Assembly: GCA_020160935.1 (NCBI GenBank)
Contig: JAIUPL010000029.1
Location: 1-64,000 of the forward strand
Direction of reading: 5' to 3'
DNA: 64,000 nt
DNA from: Bacteroidota bacterium
GTDB lineage: Bacteria; Bacteroidota; Bacteroidia; Chitinophagales; Saprospiraceae
Shown: piece by piece, positions 26,317 through 36,900 of the stretch
Numbering within the stretch: position 1 is the stretch's first letter
How the letters are laid out: each line of letters begins with the position of its first letter
Made by a program: the position numbers and the translations under genes
Notes under the pieces: generated by a model
The model's input: only the letters and a program-made list of their open reading frames with translations
Told to the model about the DNA's origin: nothing
Database searches by the model: none

Positions 26317-26449
26317 GGAAGAGCAAGGGGCAAGAGACAAGGGGCAAGAGACAAGAGACAAGGGGCAAGAGACAAGGAGCGTTTGGCGTCATTAAGGAAC
26401 GAAAAATTTGGGATGACTCATCTTGATCCTTGTCTCTTGCTTCTTGCCC
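26317..26449. repeat. Palindromic heptamer-repeat element (locus B)
   Basis: Left arm 26317-26377 with 7-bp units alternating GGGGCAA and GAGACAA. Right arm 26428-26449 (CCTTGTCTCTTGCTTCTTGC and two more bases) is complementary to the left. The 50-base loop between them carries no repeat. It starts 5 bases after the stop codon of the glucosaminidase gene (26309-26311), with the G-rich arm first on that gene's strand, as at locus A. The unit family is the same as at locus A. Confidence 0.9.
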
Positions 26450-26469
26450 ATACAGATTTATTCCCAATC

Positions 26470-26518
26470 AAAAAGAAATGGGTTTATACCTGTACATGTT
26501 GTACTTGTATAAACCCAT
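26470..26518 (-). terminator. Terminator of the secG transcript
   Basis: A perfect 12-bp stem: ATGGGTTTATAC (26478-26489) with GTATAAACCCAT (26507-26518), and an inner GTAC/GTAC pairing in the loop. On the minus strand it is followed by TTCTTTTTG, so it stops transcripts leaving secG 23 bases upstream. Confidence 0.7.
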
Positions 26519-26541
26519 ATGCTTTTAAAGCAGGAAAGTGC

Positions 26542-26808
26542 TTATTGCGATTGGAGCGGGATTTCAGCGCCGGTTGCTGCGCCACTGCCAACACTCAGGG
26601 CTGCTACTACGCAGAGTACCAGAAGTACGCCACCCAGTATCCAGGTTGCTTTTTCAACAAAATCGGTAGAACGTGCGGCGCCGAACAGTTGCTGGGCCTG
26701 TCCACCGAAATTCGGGTCAATTCCGCCGCCTTTCGAATTCTGGATCAATATTACTGCGATCAAAAGAATACTCACGATGGCAATCAGTACCGCTAAGGTC
26801 GATAACAT
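26542..26808 (-). CDS. secG: Preprotein translocase subunit SecG
   Basis: An 88-residue inner-membrane protein that assists SecYE in protein export. It has two transmembrane helices (about 3-22 and 53-75) joined by a loop with the family hallmark: ILIQNSKGGGIDPNFGG, then QLFGAARSTDF. The C-terminal tail is short and lacks Lys. Upstream on the same strand lie a TPR-like gene and lptE, an order I recall from other Bacteroidota genomes. The gap to the gene before it is only 5 bases. Confidence 0.95.
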   Translation of the reverse strand: MLSTLAVLIAIVSILLIAVILIQNSKGGGIDPNFGGQAQQLFGAARSTDFVEKATWILGGVLLVLCVVAALSVGSGAATGAEIPLQSQ

Positions 26809-26813
26809 GTCGT

Positions 26814-27620
26814 CTAATTTTTAAGTTTTTCAATTTCGGCGGCAAAGTAAGCGCTTTTTTCGGGAAACGCCAAACATAAGCGCTCATACATTGCAAGGGC
26901 TTTTTCTTTATACCCTTGTTTGGCCAGAAGTCGGGCCAGCGTTTCTGAAATAACATCCTTGTTTTCAGAAACGCTGCGCTCTGCCAGTTGCTGTGCAATG
27001 CCTTTTTCAGGGGGTAGGGTAGAGGCTTTGGTAGGCTTGGGTGTCGGGGCCGGTTCTGGTGCAGGCGTCGATGGTTTCTGAAGATCGAGCACAGGTGGTT
27101 GAAACTGGCTTACCCACAGATCGAACGGCTCAAATACTTTTTTCACTGTTGGCGACGGAACAACAACGGCTTCAATGACGGGCTCCGGTTCAGGTGCCTG
27201 TTCCGGCTCGAGGCTCGATTCTGTTTCCACCAAAGGCGGTTCCGGCTGGATGCTTTGCTCCATTTTGGTTTCTACGGATATTGCCTGGCGCGGCACCGGG
27301 CTAAGCGCCTCCAGTTCCTGACGTACGGTTTCGATAGGCTTCAGTTCCAATACTTCTTCTTTTTGAAGCATTTTCTGTGGAACAATCGCTTTGGGGGCCA
27401 TGTACACAAACAATTGTGTACGGTCGAGGCTGTACATGGCAGCAGCATGAAGCGTTCGGGCGGCTTCCGGATGGTCAATTTTTTTCGCTTTCAGGGCCAG
27501 CAGGTAGCGTAGGTTGTGTGCATACGGATACGCCAATGCCAGGGTTTTCAACTCCTCATAGGAGATGTTGCCCAGCAAATCGGGGTCGTTCAGCATGCGA
27601 AAAAAGCGATCCTGCGTCAT
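26814..27620 (-). CDS. TPR-like protein of the lptE-secG neighbourhood
   Basis: A 268-residue protein with no signal peptide. The N-terminal half is helical (ISYEELKTLALAYPYAHNLRYLLALKAKKIDHPEAARTLHAAAMYS). The middle is a low-complexity Pro/Glu/Val linker (EPEQAPEPEPVIE, PAPEPAPTPKPTK). The last 45 residues form a TPR-like hairpin: ETLARLLAKQGYKEKALAMYERL. Proteins like this recur between lptE and secG in Bacteroidota, but no function is established. The ATG at 27620 is preferred; the frame is open to 27680 but starts there with TTG and would overlap lptE. Confidence 0.75.
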   Translation of the reverse strand: MTQDRFFRMLNDPDLLGNISYEELKTLALAYPYAHNLRYLLALKAKKIDHPEAARTLHAAAMYSLDRTQLFVYMAPKAIVPQKMLQKEEVLELKPIETVRQELEALSPVPRQAISVETKMEQSIQPEPPLVETESSLEPEQAPEPEPVIEAVVVPSPTVKKVFEPFDLWVSQFQPPVLDLQKPSTPAPEPAPTPKPTKASTLPPEKGIAQQLAERSVSENKDVISETLARLLAKQGYKEKALAMYERLCLAFPEKSAYFAAEIEKLKN

Positions 27621-27673
27621 AGAGGCAGCAAAAATAAGGCGTGCAGGTGTTTTTTGATAGGTTTCATAGAGAA

Positions 27674-28171
27674 TTACCAATCGTTAAATGCAGCATTGAA
27701 AATATCTTCCAACAACTGATCGCCGATTTGACGAACCAGTTGATCCTGTACGGCCAGCAAATCAGTGGAATTGGAAAATTCGGCAAAGTGGCTGAAATCT
27801 TTTTCCCCTGGCCAACTTTTTTTCTCGTCGTTGTTGTTGATAAATCCGATGCGCATTTTGATTTCCAGGCGGTTCAATGAAACCTGCTCTCCCGGCTTTG
27901 GCGCCACAGGCACCACCCTGAAATCGGTGATTTTACCCGTAAATTCCACGTCCGCATTGTCTGTAAGCAATTTCAAACGGGTTTCAGAGCGCACTTTATC
28001 TTTCAATCTTTCCCCGAAATCGAGCCCCAGGGTAGGGGGCGCGTTGGTGGCAATGGTTTCAAAGTTTCGAACATAAAAAGTATTTACTTCCGGCGGGATG
28101 GAAATCCCTTTGAATGAGTAACAACCACTCATCATCAAGACCAGTGCAGGAATCAGGAAGCGAAAAAGCAT
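27674..28171 (-). CDS. lptE: LptE-like lipopolysaccharide assembly lipoprotein
   Basis: A 165-residue lipoprotein. The signal peptide ends MSGC, with the lipidated cysteine at residue 17 of the ATG at 28171. Family features follow: YSFKGISIPPEVNTFYVRNFETIA, then LGLDFGERLKDKVRSETRLKLL, VEFTGKITDFRVVP and LEIKMRIGFIN, and a C-terminal helix QLVRQIGDQLLEDIFNAAFN. LptE helps LptD insert lipopolysaccharide at the outer leaflet. The frame is open to 28237, but that start adds residues without signal character and would enter the guaA gene. It lies 56 bases after guaA. Confidence 0.85.
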   Translation of the reverse strand: MLFRFLIPALVLMMSGCYSFKGISIPPEVNTFYVRNFETIATNAPPTLGLDFGERLKDKVRSETRLKLLTDNADVEFTGKITDFRVVPVAPKPGEQVSLNRLEIKMRIGFINNNDEKKSWPGEKDFSHFAEFSNSTDLLAVQDQLVRQIGDQLLEDIFNAAFNDW

Positions 28172-28227
28172 AATGTAGTTTTTACTGAAAACGAAGCAAA
28201 AGTTGCTTTTGATGCTTTCAAATGTAT

Positions 28228-29766
28228 TTACTCCCATTCGATGGTGGCCGGCGGTTTGGTAGAAATGTCGAATACCACCCGATTGACCCCTTTCACATGA
28301 TTGATAATTTCACTGCTCACTTCGGCCAAAAACTCGTGTGGCAAGCGGCTCCATTCTGCCGTCATGCCATCGGTGGAACTGACGGCACGTAGTGCAATTG
28401 TTTTTTCGTAAGTACGTTCATCGCCCATCACACCGACAGAATGTATGGGCAGCAAAATAGCGCCCGCCTGCCATACTTCCTCATACAAACCGTGTTCGCG
28501 CAGTTTGTTGATAAAAATGGCGTCGGCTTCCTGCAAAAGATGCACTTTATCAGGGGTGATGTCGCCCAGAATACGGATGCCAAGGCCCGGGCCCGGGAAG
28601 GGATGCCGGTTCAAAATCGCCGCTGGCACTTCCAGTTCCTTGCCCACCCGACGCACCTCGTCTTTAAACAGCATACGCAACGGCTCCACGATCTTCAATT
28701 TCAGTTTTTCCGGCAAACCTCCCACATTGTGGTGGCTTTTGATCGTCACAGAAGGGCCGTGTACGCTGATCGATTCTATCACATCCGGATAAATAGTGCC
28801 TTGACCGAGCCAGGCTGCTTCCGGGTGCGCGTTGGATTCTTCTTCAAAAATATCGATGAACAACTTGCCGATAATCTTGCGTTTTTTCTCAGGATCGGAT
28901 TCTCCGGCCAGCGCATCCCAGAATCGCTGCTGCGCATCGACGCCTTCAATATTGAGGCCCATTCCTTTGTAGGATTCCAGCACTTGTTCGAATTCCCCTT
29001 TTCGCAGCAGGCCATTATCCACGAAAAAACAAAACAACTGATTGCCAATGGCCCTGTGCAACAAAGTAGCGGCCACCGTAGAATCGACGCCTCCCGACAA
29101 TGCCATGATAACTTTTTCTTCTCCCACCTGCTCACGCAAATGCGCCACCGTTTCATCTACAAAATGAGCCGGCGTCCATTCGCTCACGCAACCGCAGATA
29201 TCCAGCACAAAGTTTTTCAGGATTTCAAAACCCTCCAGGCTATGGTACACTTCCGGGTGAAACTGTATGCCGTAAACAGGGTATTTAAAACGGTCGGATT
29301 TGGATCGGAAAGCAGCGTACGGAATGGTATCTGAATTGCCCAACACTTCAAAACCCTCGGGCAAGCGCAGGATCGTATCACTATGGCTCATCCATACTTG
29401 TGAACGTTTGGAAATACCCGCAAAAAACGGATCGGAAGGCGCATGGTGCTGGAGCATCACCTTGCCGTATTCCCGCTTTTCGGAACGCCCTACCTCTCCA
29501 CCGTAATAATCCGAAATAAGTTGTGCGCCGTAGCAAATACCCAGCACAGGTTTGTCGCCTGCAATCCGGTCGAGATCGATACGCAAGGCATCGGGCTGGC
29601 GAACGGAAAAGGGGCTGCCCGACAATATAACGCCCTGAATATCAGGCGTCAGTTCAGGAATTTTATGATAAGGAACAATTTCGCAGTAAACGTTCATTTC
29701 CCGTATTCTGCGGGCGATGAGTTGGGTAAATTGCGATCCGAAATCTAGAATAAGGATTTTTTGCAT
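28228..29766 (-). CDS. guaA: GMP synthase (glutamine-hydrolysing)
   Basis: A 512-residue enzyme converting XMP to GMP with ATP and glutamine. Residues 1-190 form the glutaminase: nucleophile C78 in GICYGAQL and histidine/glutamate in QFHPEVYH. The ATP-pyrophosphatase domain has the P-loop [13 protein letters not shown] (about 218-230). The dimerisation domain ends [18 protein letters not shown], the usual terminus. The start at 29766 ([12 protein letters not shown]) matches the family. Its promoter lies at 29837-29844, and cysM is transcribed divergently. It is followed by lptE, the TPR-like gene and secG on the same strand. Confidence 0.97.
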   Translation of the reverse strand: MQKILILDFGSQFTQLIARRIREMNVYCEIVPYHKIPELTPDIQGVILSGSPFSVRQPDALRIDLDRIAGDKPVLGICYGAQLISDYYGGEVGRSEKREYGKVMLQHHAPSDPFFAGISKRSQVWMSHSDTILRLPEGFEVLGNSDTIPYAAFRSKSDRFKYPVYGIQFHPEVYHSLEGFEILKNFVLDICGCVSEWTPAHFVDETVAHLREQVGEEKVIMALSGGVDSTVAATLLHRAIGNQLFCFFVDNGLLRKGEFEQVLESYKGMGLNIEGVDAQQRFWDALAGESDPEKKRKIIGKLFIDIFEEESNAHPEAAWLGQGTIYPDVIESISVHGPSVTIKSHHNVGGLPEKLKLKIVEPLRMLFKDEVRRVGKELEVPAAILNRHPFPGPGLGIRILGDITPDKVHLLQEADAIFINKLREHGLYEEVWQAGAILLPIHSVGVMGDERTYEKTIALRAVSSTDGMTAEWSRLPHEFLAEVSSEIINHVKGVNRVVFDISTKPPATIEWE

Positions 29767-29836
29767 GAAATATGTATTTGTCTGCGCCGGATCAATCGGT
29801 TTCATCTCTTCATAAAACCATCATCCGTTGAAAACG

Positions 29837-29844
29837 CAAAGTTA
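29837..29844 (-). promoter_or_regulatory. -7 promoter element for guaA
   Basis: TAACTTTG on the minus strand matches TAnnTTTG exactly. The transcript would begin near 29830, giving a leader of about 64 bases. A weaker box for cysM (TATCTTTA, 29884-29891, + strand) lies in the same divergent region. Confidence 0.45.
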
Positions 29845-29924
29845 GATAAACCCGCGCTCCTAACACGCATTGCCTTCAATTTGTATCTTTACGCCCGTGG
29901 TTATAAGCCTCGGAAACAAGCAAC

Positions 29925-30809
29925 ATGGCAACGATCAGCGATATTATTGGCAATACCCCCCTGGTAGAAATTAAAAATGCTATCCATAAACCAGGCGTTC
30001 AGGTATTTGGAAAACTGGAAGGGCAAAACCCCGGAGGTTCTGTGAAAGACCGGGCTGCATACGGCATGATACAAGGCGCCATGGAGCGCGGAGAATTGAA
30101 ACCAGGCATGAAACTGGTAGAAGCCACCAGCGGCAATACCGGAATCGCATTGGCGATGATCGCGCGCATGTTTGGCGTCGATATCACGCTCATCATGCCG
30201 GACAATTCCACCGAAGAAAGGGTACAAACGATGGAAGCCTACGGCGCAGAGGTATTGCTGACACCTGCTGCACTTACCATCGAACACTCCAGGGAACTGG
30301 CAGAACAAATGGCCGAAACAGGTGAATATTTGTTGCTGAACCAGTTTGCCAACCCCGACAACTGGGGCGCACATTACCGCACGACCGGCCCGGAAATATG
30401 GCGCGATACCGCAGGAAAAATCACGCACTTCGTATCGTCGATGGGCACAACCGGTACCATCATGGGCGTTTCACGGTATTTAAAAGAACAAAACCCGCAA
30501 ATAGAAATTGTGGGTGTGCAACCCACTGATGGCTCCAACATACCGGGCATTCGCCGATGGTCGCCAGCCTATTTGCCCAGGATATTTGAACCGGAAAGGG
30601 TAGATCGCGTCATTGATGTTTCGCTGGACGAGGCAACCGCTATGATGCGCGATCTGGCGCGTAAGGATGCTGTTTTTGCAGGAGTAAGCAGTGGAGGCGC
30701 GGTTGCAGCCGCAGGAAAACTGATTCAAACACTGGAAGAAGGTATTGTAGTTTGTATCATCTGCGATCGGGGCGACAGGTATTTGTCATCAGGTGTTTTT
30801 GGAAAATAA
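29925..30809 (+). CDS. cysM: Cysteine synthase B (O-acetylserine sulfhydrylase)
   Basis: A 294-residue PLP enzyme making cysteine from O-acetylserine and sulfide or thiosulfate. K41 in NPGGSVKDRAA forms the internal aldimine; EATSGNTGIALAM holds the substrate loop; SSMGTTGTIMG binds the PLP phosphate; GVSSGGAVAAA is the ring-side serine. The IRRWSPAYLPRIF segment near residue 210 and the length fit CysM better than CysK. A TATCTTTA box precedes it. It is divergent from guaA and does not appear to be in an operon. Confidence 0.93.
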   Translation: MATISDIIGNTPLVEIKNAIHKPGVQVFGKLEGQNPGGSVKDRAAYGMIQGAMERGELKPGMKLVEATSGNTGIALAMIARMFGVDITLIMPDNSTEERVQTMEAYGAEVLLTPAALTIEHSRELAEQMAETGEYLLLNQFANPDNWGAHYRTTGPEIWRDTAGKITHFVSSMGTTGTIMGVSRYLKEQNPQIEIVGVQPTDGSNIPGIRRWSPAYLPRIFEPERVDRVIDVSLDEATAMMRDLARKDAVFAGVSSGGAVAAAGKLIQTLEEGIVVCIICDRGDRYLSSGVFGK

Positions 30810-30864
30810 AAATAGTAATTTCCAAAATCCTCCAAAATCCTGACTTCTTCTAAGTATGGGTTCG

Positions 30865-30872
30865 TACATTTG
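30865..30872 (+). promoter_or_regulatory. -7 promoter element of the giant adhesin gene
   Basis: TACATTTG matches TAnnTTTG exactly, 45 bases before the ATG at 30917. No clear -33 box at the usual distance. Confidence 0.45.
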
Positions 30873-30916
30873 CTTGCCCTCCCAGCAAATCACGTACAAT
30901 CAACTACTTCCAACCC

Positions 30917-33900
30917 ATGTATCGTCTTCTTGCAGGGTGCCTTTTTCTATTGCTTGGTTTTCAAACGAACACAGCCGTTGCACAATGTCCCATCACTGTT
31001 TCAGCGGGTGCTGATATTGTTCGATGCAGTTCTCCCGGTACAGCCCAACTTTCGGGCAGTATTACAGGCAACTACCTGAGTTTTTCGTGGTCGCCCACCG
31101 CAGGCATGACGGGTGCGAATACCCTGACTCCAACAGTAAATCCCACCACTACTACCAATTATATTTTAACGGCAACTGCGCTGGATGCGTCCACCAACTT
31201 GATTGCCAATGGTGATTTTGAATCCGGAACCGCAGGCTTTACAAGCGATTACCTCCTTAATCCCGGCGATTTATGGCCTGAGGGGGTGTATGATGTACTG
31301 ACCAACCCGAATGCTGCACACCCCAATTTCCCGGGCTGTACGGATCATACTACAGGTTCTGGAAATATGATGGCTGTAAATGGCTCCGGTACTGCCGGTG
31401 TGGACGTATGGTGTCAGACAGTGACGGTGTCACCCAACACGCAATACGTTTTTACGGCATGGGCAACTGCACTGGTACCCGCATCGCCTGCGCGACTTCA
31501 GTTTTCCATCAATGGCACAACAATCGGCTCCATTTTCAACCTTTCCAGTACTACCTGCAACTGGCAAAATTTTTATGCGGTATGGAATAGCGGCGCATCC
31601 ACTTCTGCCACGATTTGCATTGTGAACCAGAATACGGCGCCCAGCGGGAACGACTTTGCGCTGGATGACATCGTCTTTTCTCCAACCTGCAGGGTGTCTG
31701 ATACGGTCAGGGTGGAAGTGATCAATCTGAAAGCAATGGCTGCTGCTGCGATTGTCACCTTGCCTTGCCAGGGAGCCTCCGCAACACTAAGCGGAACAGG
31801 ATCGAGTGTAGGCCCCGGAATAATGTACCAGTGGACAACCCCGGATGGTAACATTGTCAGCGGCGCCAATACGCTCAATCCTGTTGTCAACAGTCCGGGC
31901 TCCTATACACTTCGGGTGTGGTATGAAACAGCAAGCGGCGTTATTTGCGAAAAATTTACAACGGTCAACGTTTTTTATAATACAAACCCTCTAACAGCCA
32001 TCATCGTTCCCCCGCAACAATTGGGTTGTGGTGCAGCCACTGTTACATTGGTGGGCAATGCAACACCCAGTGTTGTAAACGTACAATATCAGTGGTCACT
32101 GGTCACTACCGGACATATTGTGGGGAGTACCACCAACAAAAATTGTGTTGTCAACCAGCCCGGACTATATCAGTTAATAGTCACCAATACCGTTACTGGT
32201 TGCACTTCTACAGCACAAATGCCTGTTACGGCCGATTCGGCGCTCCCGGTAGCCAATGCTTCTTCAGACACCATTAATTGTATTCAATCAACCGCGGTAT
32301 TGTCGGGCGCCGGCTCAAGCGTAGGTCCAGGAATTACCTATGCCTGGACTACACCAAACGGTTCGATTGTGTCATCCCCGAATAGTATCAGTTCGGAGGC
32401 AGGCACGCCTGGCACCTATATTCTTGCAGTTACCAATCTGGCAAACGGATGTGTCGTAAAAGATACTGTAGTGGTTATATCAAATAAGGTGTTGCCTTAT
32501 GCATCGATCGATGTTCCACCAGCCATAGATTGCGACTCCGACACAGTACCCCTGTTTGTGCATCTGTCGCCACCACCTTTTGTATTACTGGTCTGGACGG
32601 CTTCCAATGGAGGGCATATCGCATCCGGGGAATACACGCCCATGCCACAGGTGACCTCTCCTGGCACATATGTGCTGTACACGACCGACCCGATCAATGG
32701 TTGTGTAAGCGTGGACTCCACCACTGTTATTACCAACTTTACACCGCCGCTTGCGGCCACCTTACCCCCCGATTCGCTCACTTGCCAGCAAACATCCGTT
32801 ATTCTCTCCGGCACAGGTTCTTCAACAGGTTTTAATTACGGGTATCAGTGGGAAGCCGCTCCTGGCGGGCATATTGTTCAAAATGATCAAACCCTTAATC
32901 CTGAGGTCAATGCACCCGGTTTGTACACACTCACGGTACTGAATTACCTCAATGGTTGTACCGCTACAGCCGATGTACTGGTCATGGCCGACACCAATGC
33001 AGTTACGGCGGTGGCCAACGTGACTGATACCCTGGATTGTTCTACGCTTTCCACTTTGCTAAATTCAGATGGATCCTCCACCGGCGCGAATTTTACGTAT
33101 GTATGGACAACTACTGGCGGTAATTTCCTCCAGGGCGCTGATACGCCAACGCCCCTGGTATCTGCCCCGGGTGTATATGAACTTACCATGACCAATACTG
33201 GAAATGGCTGTTCCGCAACCAGTTCTGTCACCGTTTTACAAGATATCGAAGCGCCACAGGTGCAAATTGCTCCTGTCAATGAACTTACCTGCGCTATTCC
33301 AACCCAAACCGTAACATCCAGCCCGCTTCAGCCCTCCACAACCTACTCATACACATGGTCGAGCGCAAGCGGCAATGGTATTTCTTCGCCCGTTCATGCG
33401 CCTTCGATCACTGTCAATGCGGCTGGTACATATCAGTTGCTGGTTTCAGACAGCAGGAATGGCTGCACGGCAGTTTTTGACGCCAATGTGTCGCAGGAGG
33501 CTGGTGTACCTGTTGTAAATGCACTTTCAACAGGGCCCTTGACTTGTACGCAAACTACCCGTGCCTTGAGTTCTACAGGGTCCTCCGTCGGCAATGAGTA
33601 TATATATTCCTGGACAGCACTCGATGGTGGCCATATCAGCATGGGCGAAACAACCGCATCGCCTGTTGTAGATGAGCCCGGACAATACATGCTGCAGATC
33701 CTCAACCAGGATAACGGTTGTATTGGCTTTGACACGGTTGCAGTTATTGAAAATATACAGGCTCCCGCGGTGGAAGCAGGTCCAGGGGGTGAACTTACCT
33801 GTGCAAACACACTCATTGACCTGATAGGCAACGAAAATCTGCCGGCGGCGAACAGAATGTTTCAGTGGTCTACCGTAGATGGTCATTTTGCCGTTTCTCC

Positions 33901-36900
33901 CAACGGAGCAACAAGCATTTGCGATGAGCCCGGTGTATATTATTTCCAGGTAGTCGATACTGATAATGGCTGCACGTCTCTGGATTCGCTTCTTGTCACA
34001 CAAAATAAGCAGGCGCCTGCCGTCAATGTTGCTCCTCCATTCCCGCTGACTTGCGCTGTAACTACTGTAAATCTCCATGTAACAGCATCTGGCAGCACGG
34101 CAATGACACCCTTGTTTTTGTGGCATACTTCCGGCGGAAACATTGTTTCAGGCGATTCAACAGCACAACCGCTAATCAGTGCTCCAGGTCAATACGGGCT
34201 TACCGTCACTGATCCTGCCAATGGTTGTACCACAACAGGAGGCGCAATCGTTTTTCAAAACACCACGCCACCGCCCATCGATATTTTACCTGCCAGTGTT
34301 ATCACCTGTTCCAGCCCAAGCCAGTCATTGCAAGGGCAAAACACTGCAAGCGGTGGCAGTTTTTCTTATTCCTGGATGGCTTCCGGCGGCGGTCATATCA
34401 GCACCGGCGACACCACACTTACCCCATTGATTGACGCTCCAGGCATGTACCATATGCTGGCCACCAATCTTGTTAATGGGTGCCATGCAACGGACTCCGT
34501 CCAGGTTCAGTCAAATACCACTTTGCCTGTAGTGGATGCAGGCATGCCGGATACCCTGACCTGCCTTTCCAACTCTTTGACAATCAATGGTGTTGCCAGT
34601 GGACAAGCAATACTAACGTACCAGTGGTCAGTTGGAAATGCCGGACATATTCAATCCGGAAACAATACGCCAAACCCGGTCATTGATCTGCCAGGCATAT
34701 ATATTCTTTCCGTTGTTGATCAGGCAAATGGTTGTTTGGCCAAAGATTCCGTACAAATTTTTCAGGATGCCAATATACCGATGGCAGAGGCGGGCCAAAG
34801 TGCATTGCTCACTTGTCAGACTACCCAAACCGTTTTGCAGGGTAGCGCCAGTACCGGCAGCCAATACTCCTATCAATGGTCTACCACTGATGGCTCCATT
34901 TTTAGCGGCGCTACCACCTTGCAACCCACAGTAATTGCGCCGGGTATGTACATTTTGGCTGTAAAAGACAATTCTAATGGCTGCCAGCGCAGGGATTCCG
35001 TTCAGGTAAATGAAAACCTGACACAACCTGCATTGACCATTGCCACACCCGGTCTACTCACTTGTACAAGTGTGCAGGTACAGTTGTCGGCCCAAACACC
35101 CATTTCTGGTGGCACGTTCGCATGGACTACCCCGGATGGCAATTTCCTTTCCGGAAATACATCGGCTACTCCTGTTGTAAATATGCCGGGTACCTACATT
35201 ACAACGCTTACCGATCCTTTCAACGGGTGTTCCAGCATCGACTCAACGACGGTGGGAAGCAATACTCAAACACCCGTGTTATCCATTCAAACGCCGCCGA
35301 TACTTACCTGCGCTTTCCCGACAAGAACACTGAATGGAATAGTAAGTCAGCCCACAGGCAACTTTGCAGTACACTGGACTACAACAGGTGGAACAATTGA
35401 TAATGGAATAAACACCCTGCAACCCGTTGTTTCCAATCCGGGCACCTATCAAATGAATGTACTGGATCAAACCAATGGGTGCAATGCATTTGTAAGCGTA
35501 CTTGTTACTGAAAACATGACGCCTCCGGCAGCAGTAGCGACAGCCTCCATGCCGATCACCTGCGACAACCCGGTTATTACACTTAGTTCAGCCGGCTCTG
35601 CTTCCGGTTCCCAGATCACGTATTTGTGGGCCGGACCCGACATTGATAATGGCGCGACAACAGCCAGTCCGCAAGTATCCGGAGCCGGCAATTATACGAT
35701 TACGGTTACCGACTTGAGCAATGGATGTACTGCTATGGCAACTACACTTGTAAGTGCCAACACCACGCCACCTACTATTGTCCTTGCGCAGCCTGATTTG
35801 TTGACCTGCACAAGACAACAGGTGTCTATTCAAACAACTGGTTCCAGCCAGGGAGCCAGTTATCAGGCATCCTGGAGTACGACTTCCAACGGACATTTTG
35901 TGTCGGGGCAAAACTCCTGGACACCCATCATTGACGAACCTGCAACTTATACATTTACCCTGGAAAATATTGCAAATGGCTGTATATCAACACAATCGGT
36001 GGTAGTATCGGAAAACACCACCATTCCTGGTGCCGCTGTAGCACCTGCGCCGCCGCTTCATTGCAACCGCACACAGATTTCATTGGCGGGTTCCAGCAAT
36101 GTTGCGAACGCCGCTTTCTCATGGAATACGGTCGACGGTGTGATTGCTTCCGGATCTGGTAGTGCCGCGCCGGTAGTTGTTGCGCCAGGCACTTATCGGG
36201 TTACCGTTACCAATCCCTTGAATGGCTGTACTGCTATTGCTCAAACCACCGTAAGCGAAGTACAAGCGCCTGATTTTCTGCCCGTTGTGTTCCAGCCTGA
36301 TTGCCATTTGCCTACAGGAGCCATCGATTTTGGCCCTGTGACAGGCGGTTTAGCGCCCTATCGTTTTTCGCTGGATGGCGGCCAGAATTACGCTTCCGCC
36401 AATTCTTTCGAAGCCTTGTCCCCGGGTGTATACGAATTGATCGTTCAGGATGATTACGGGTGTACCGCCGTGGAAACCCGCGAAATCATAGCGCCTTTCC
36501 AGCCCAGCGTTGCACTCGAAGCCTTGAATGTACTCTTACTGGGCGATTCAGTATCACTGCAACCTGTTTTGAACCTTCCAGCGAATAATATTGCTTCCTG
36601 GGAGTGGTCGCCTTCGACCGGGCTGTCGTGTGCAGATTGCCCCGAGCCTTTTGCCCGGCCGCTGTCAAACACTGCTTACACACTGATTATCAAAGACTTG
36701 AACGGATGTGTCGCCCAGGCCAGTACTTTGCTTCGTGTCAACACCAACCGCGTTTTATTCCCGCCCAATGTCATTTCACCGGATGGCGACGGTAAAAACG
36801 ACTTTTTCAACCTGTTTGGCAAAGGCGTGCAGGATGTGCGCTGGCTACGCATTTACGATCGCTGGGGCAACCAGTTGTATGATGTAGAGCATCTGCCAAT

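Noticed and set aside
28441-29334. A 297-codon open frame on the + strand
   Set aside because: Antisense of guaA; composition biased and no domain pattern.
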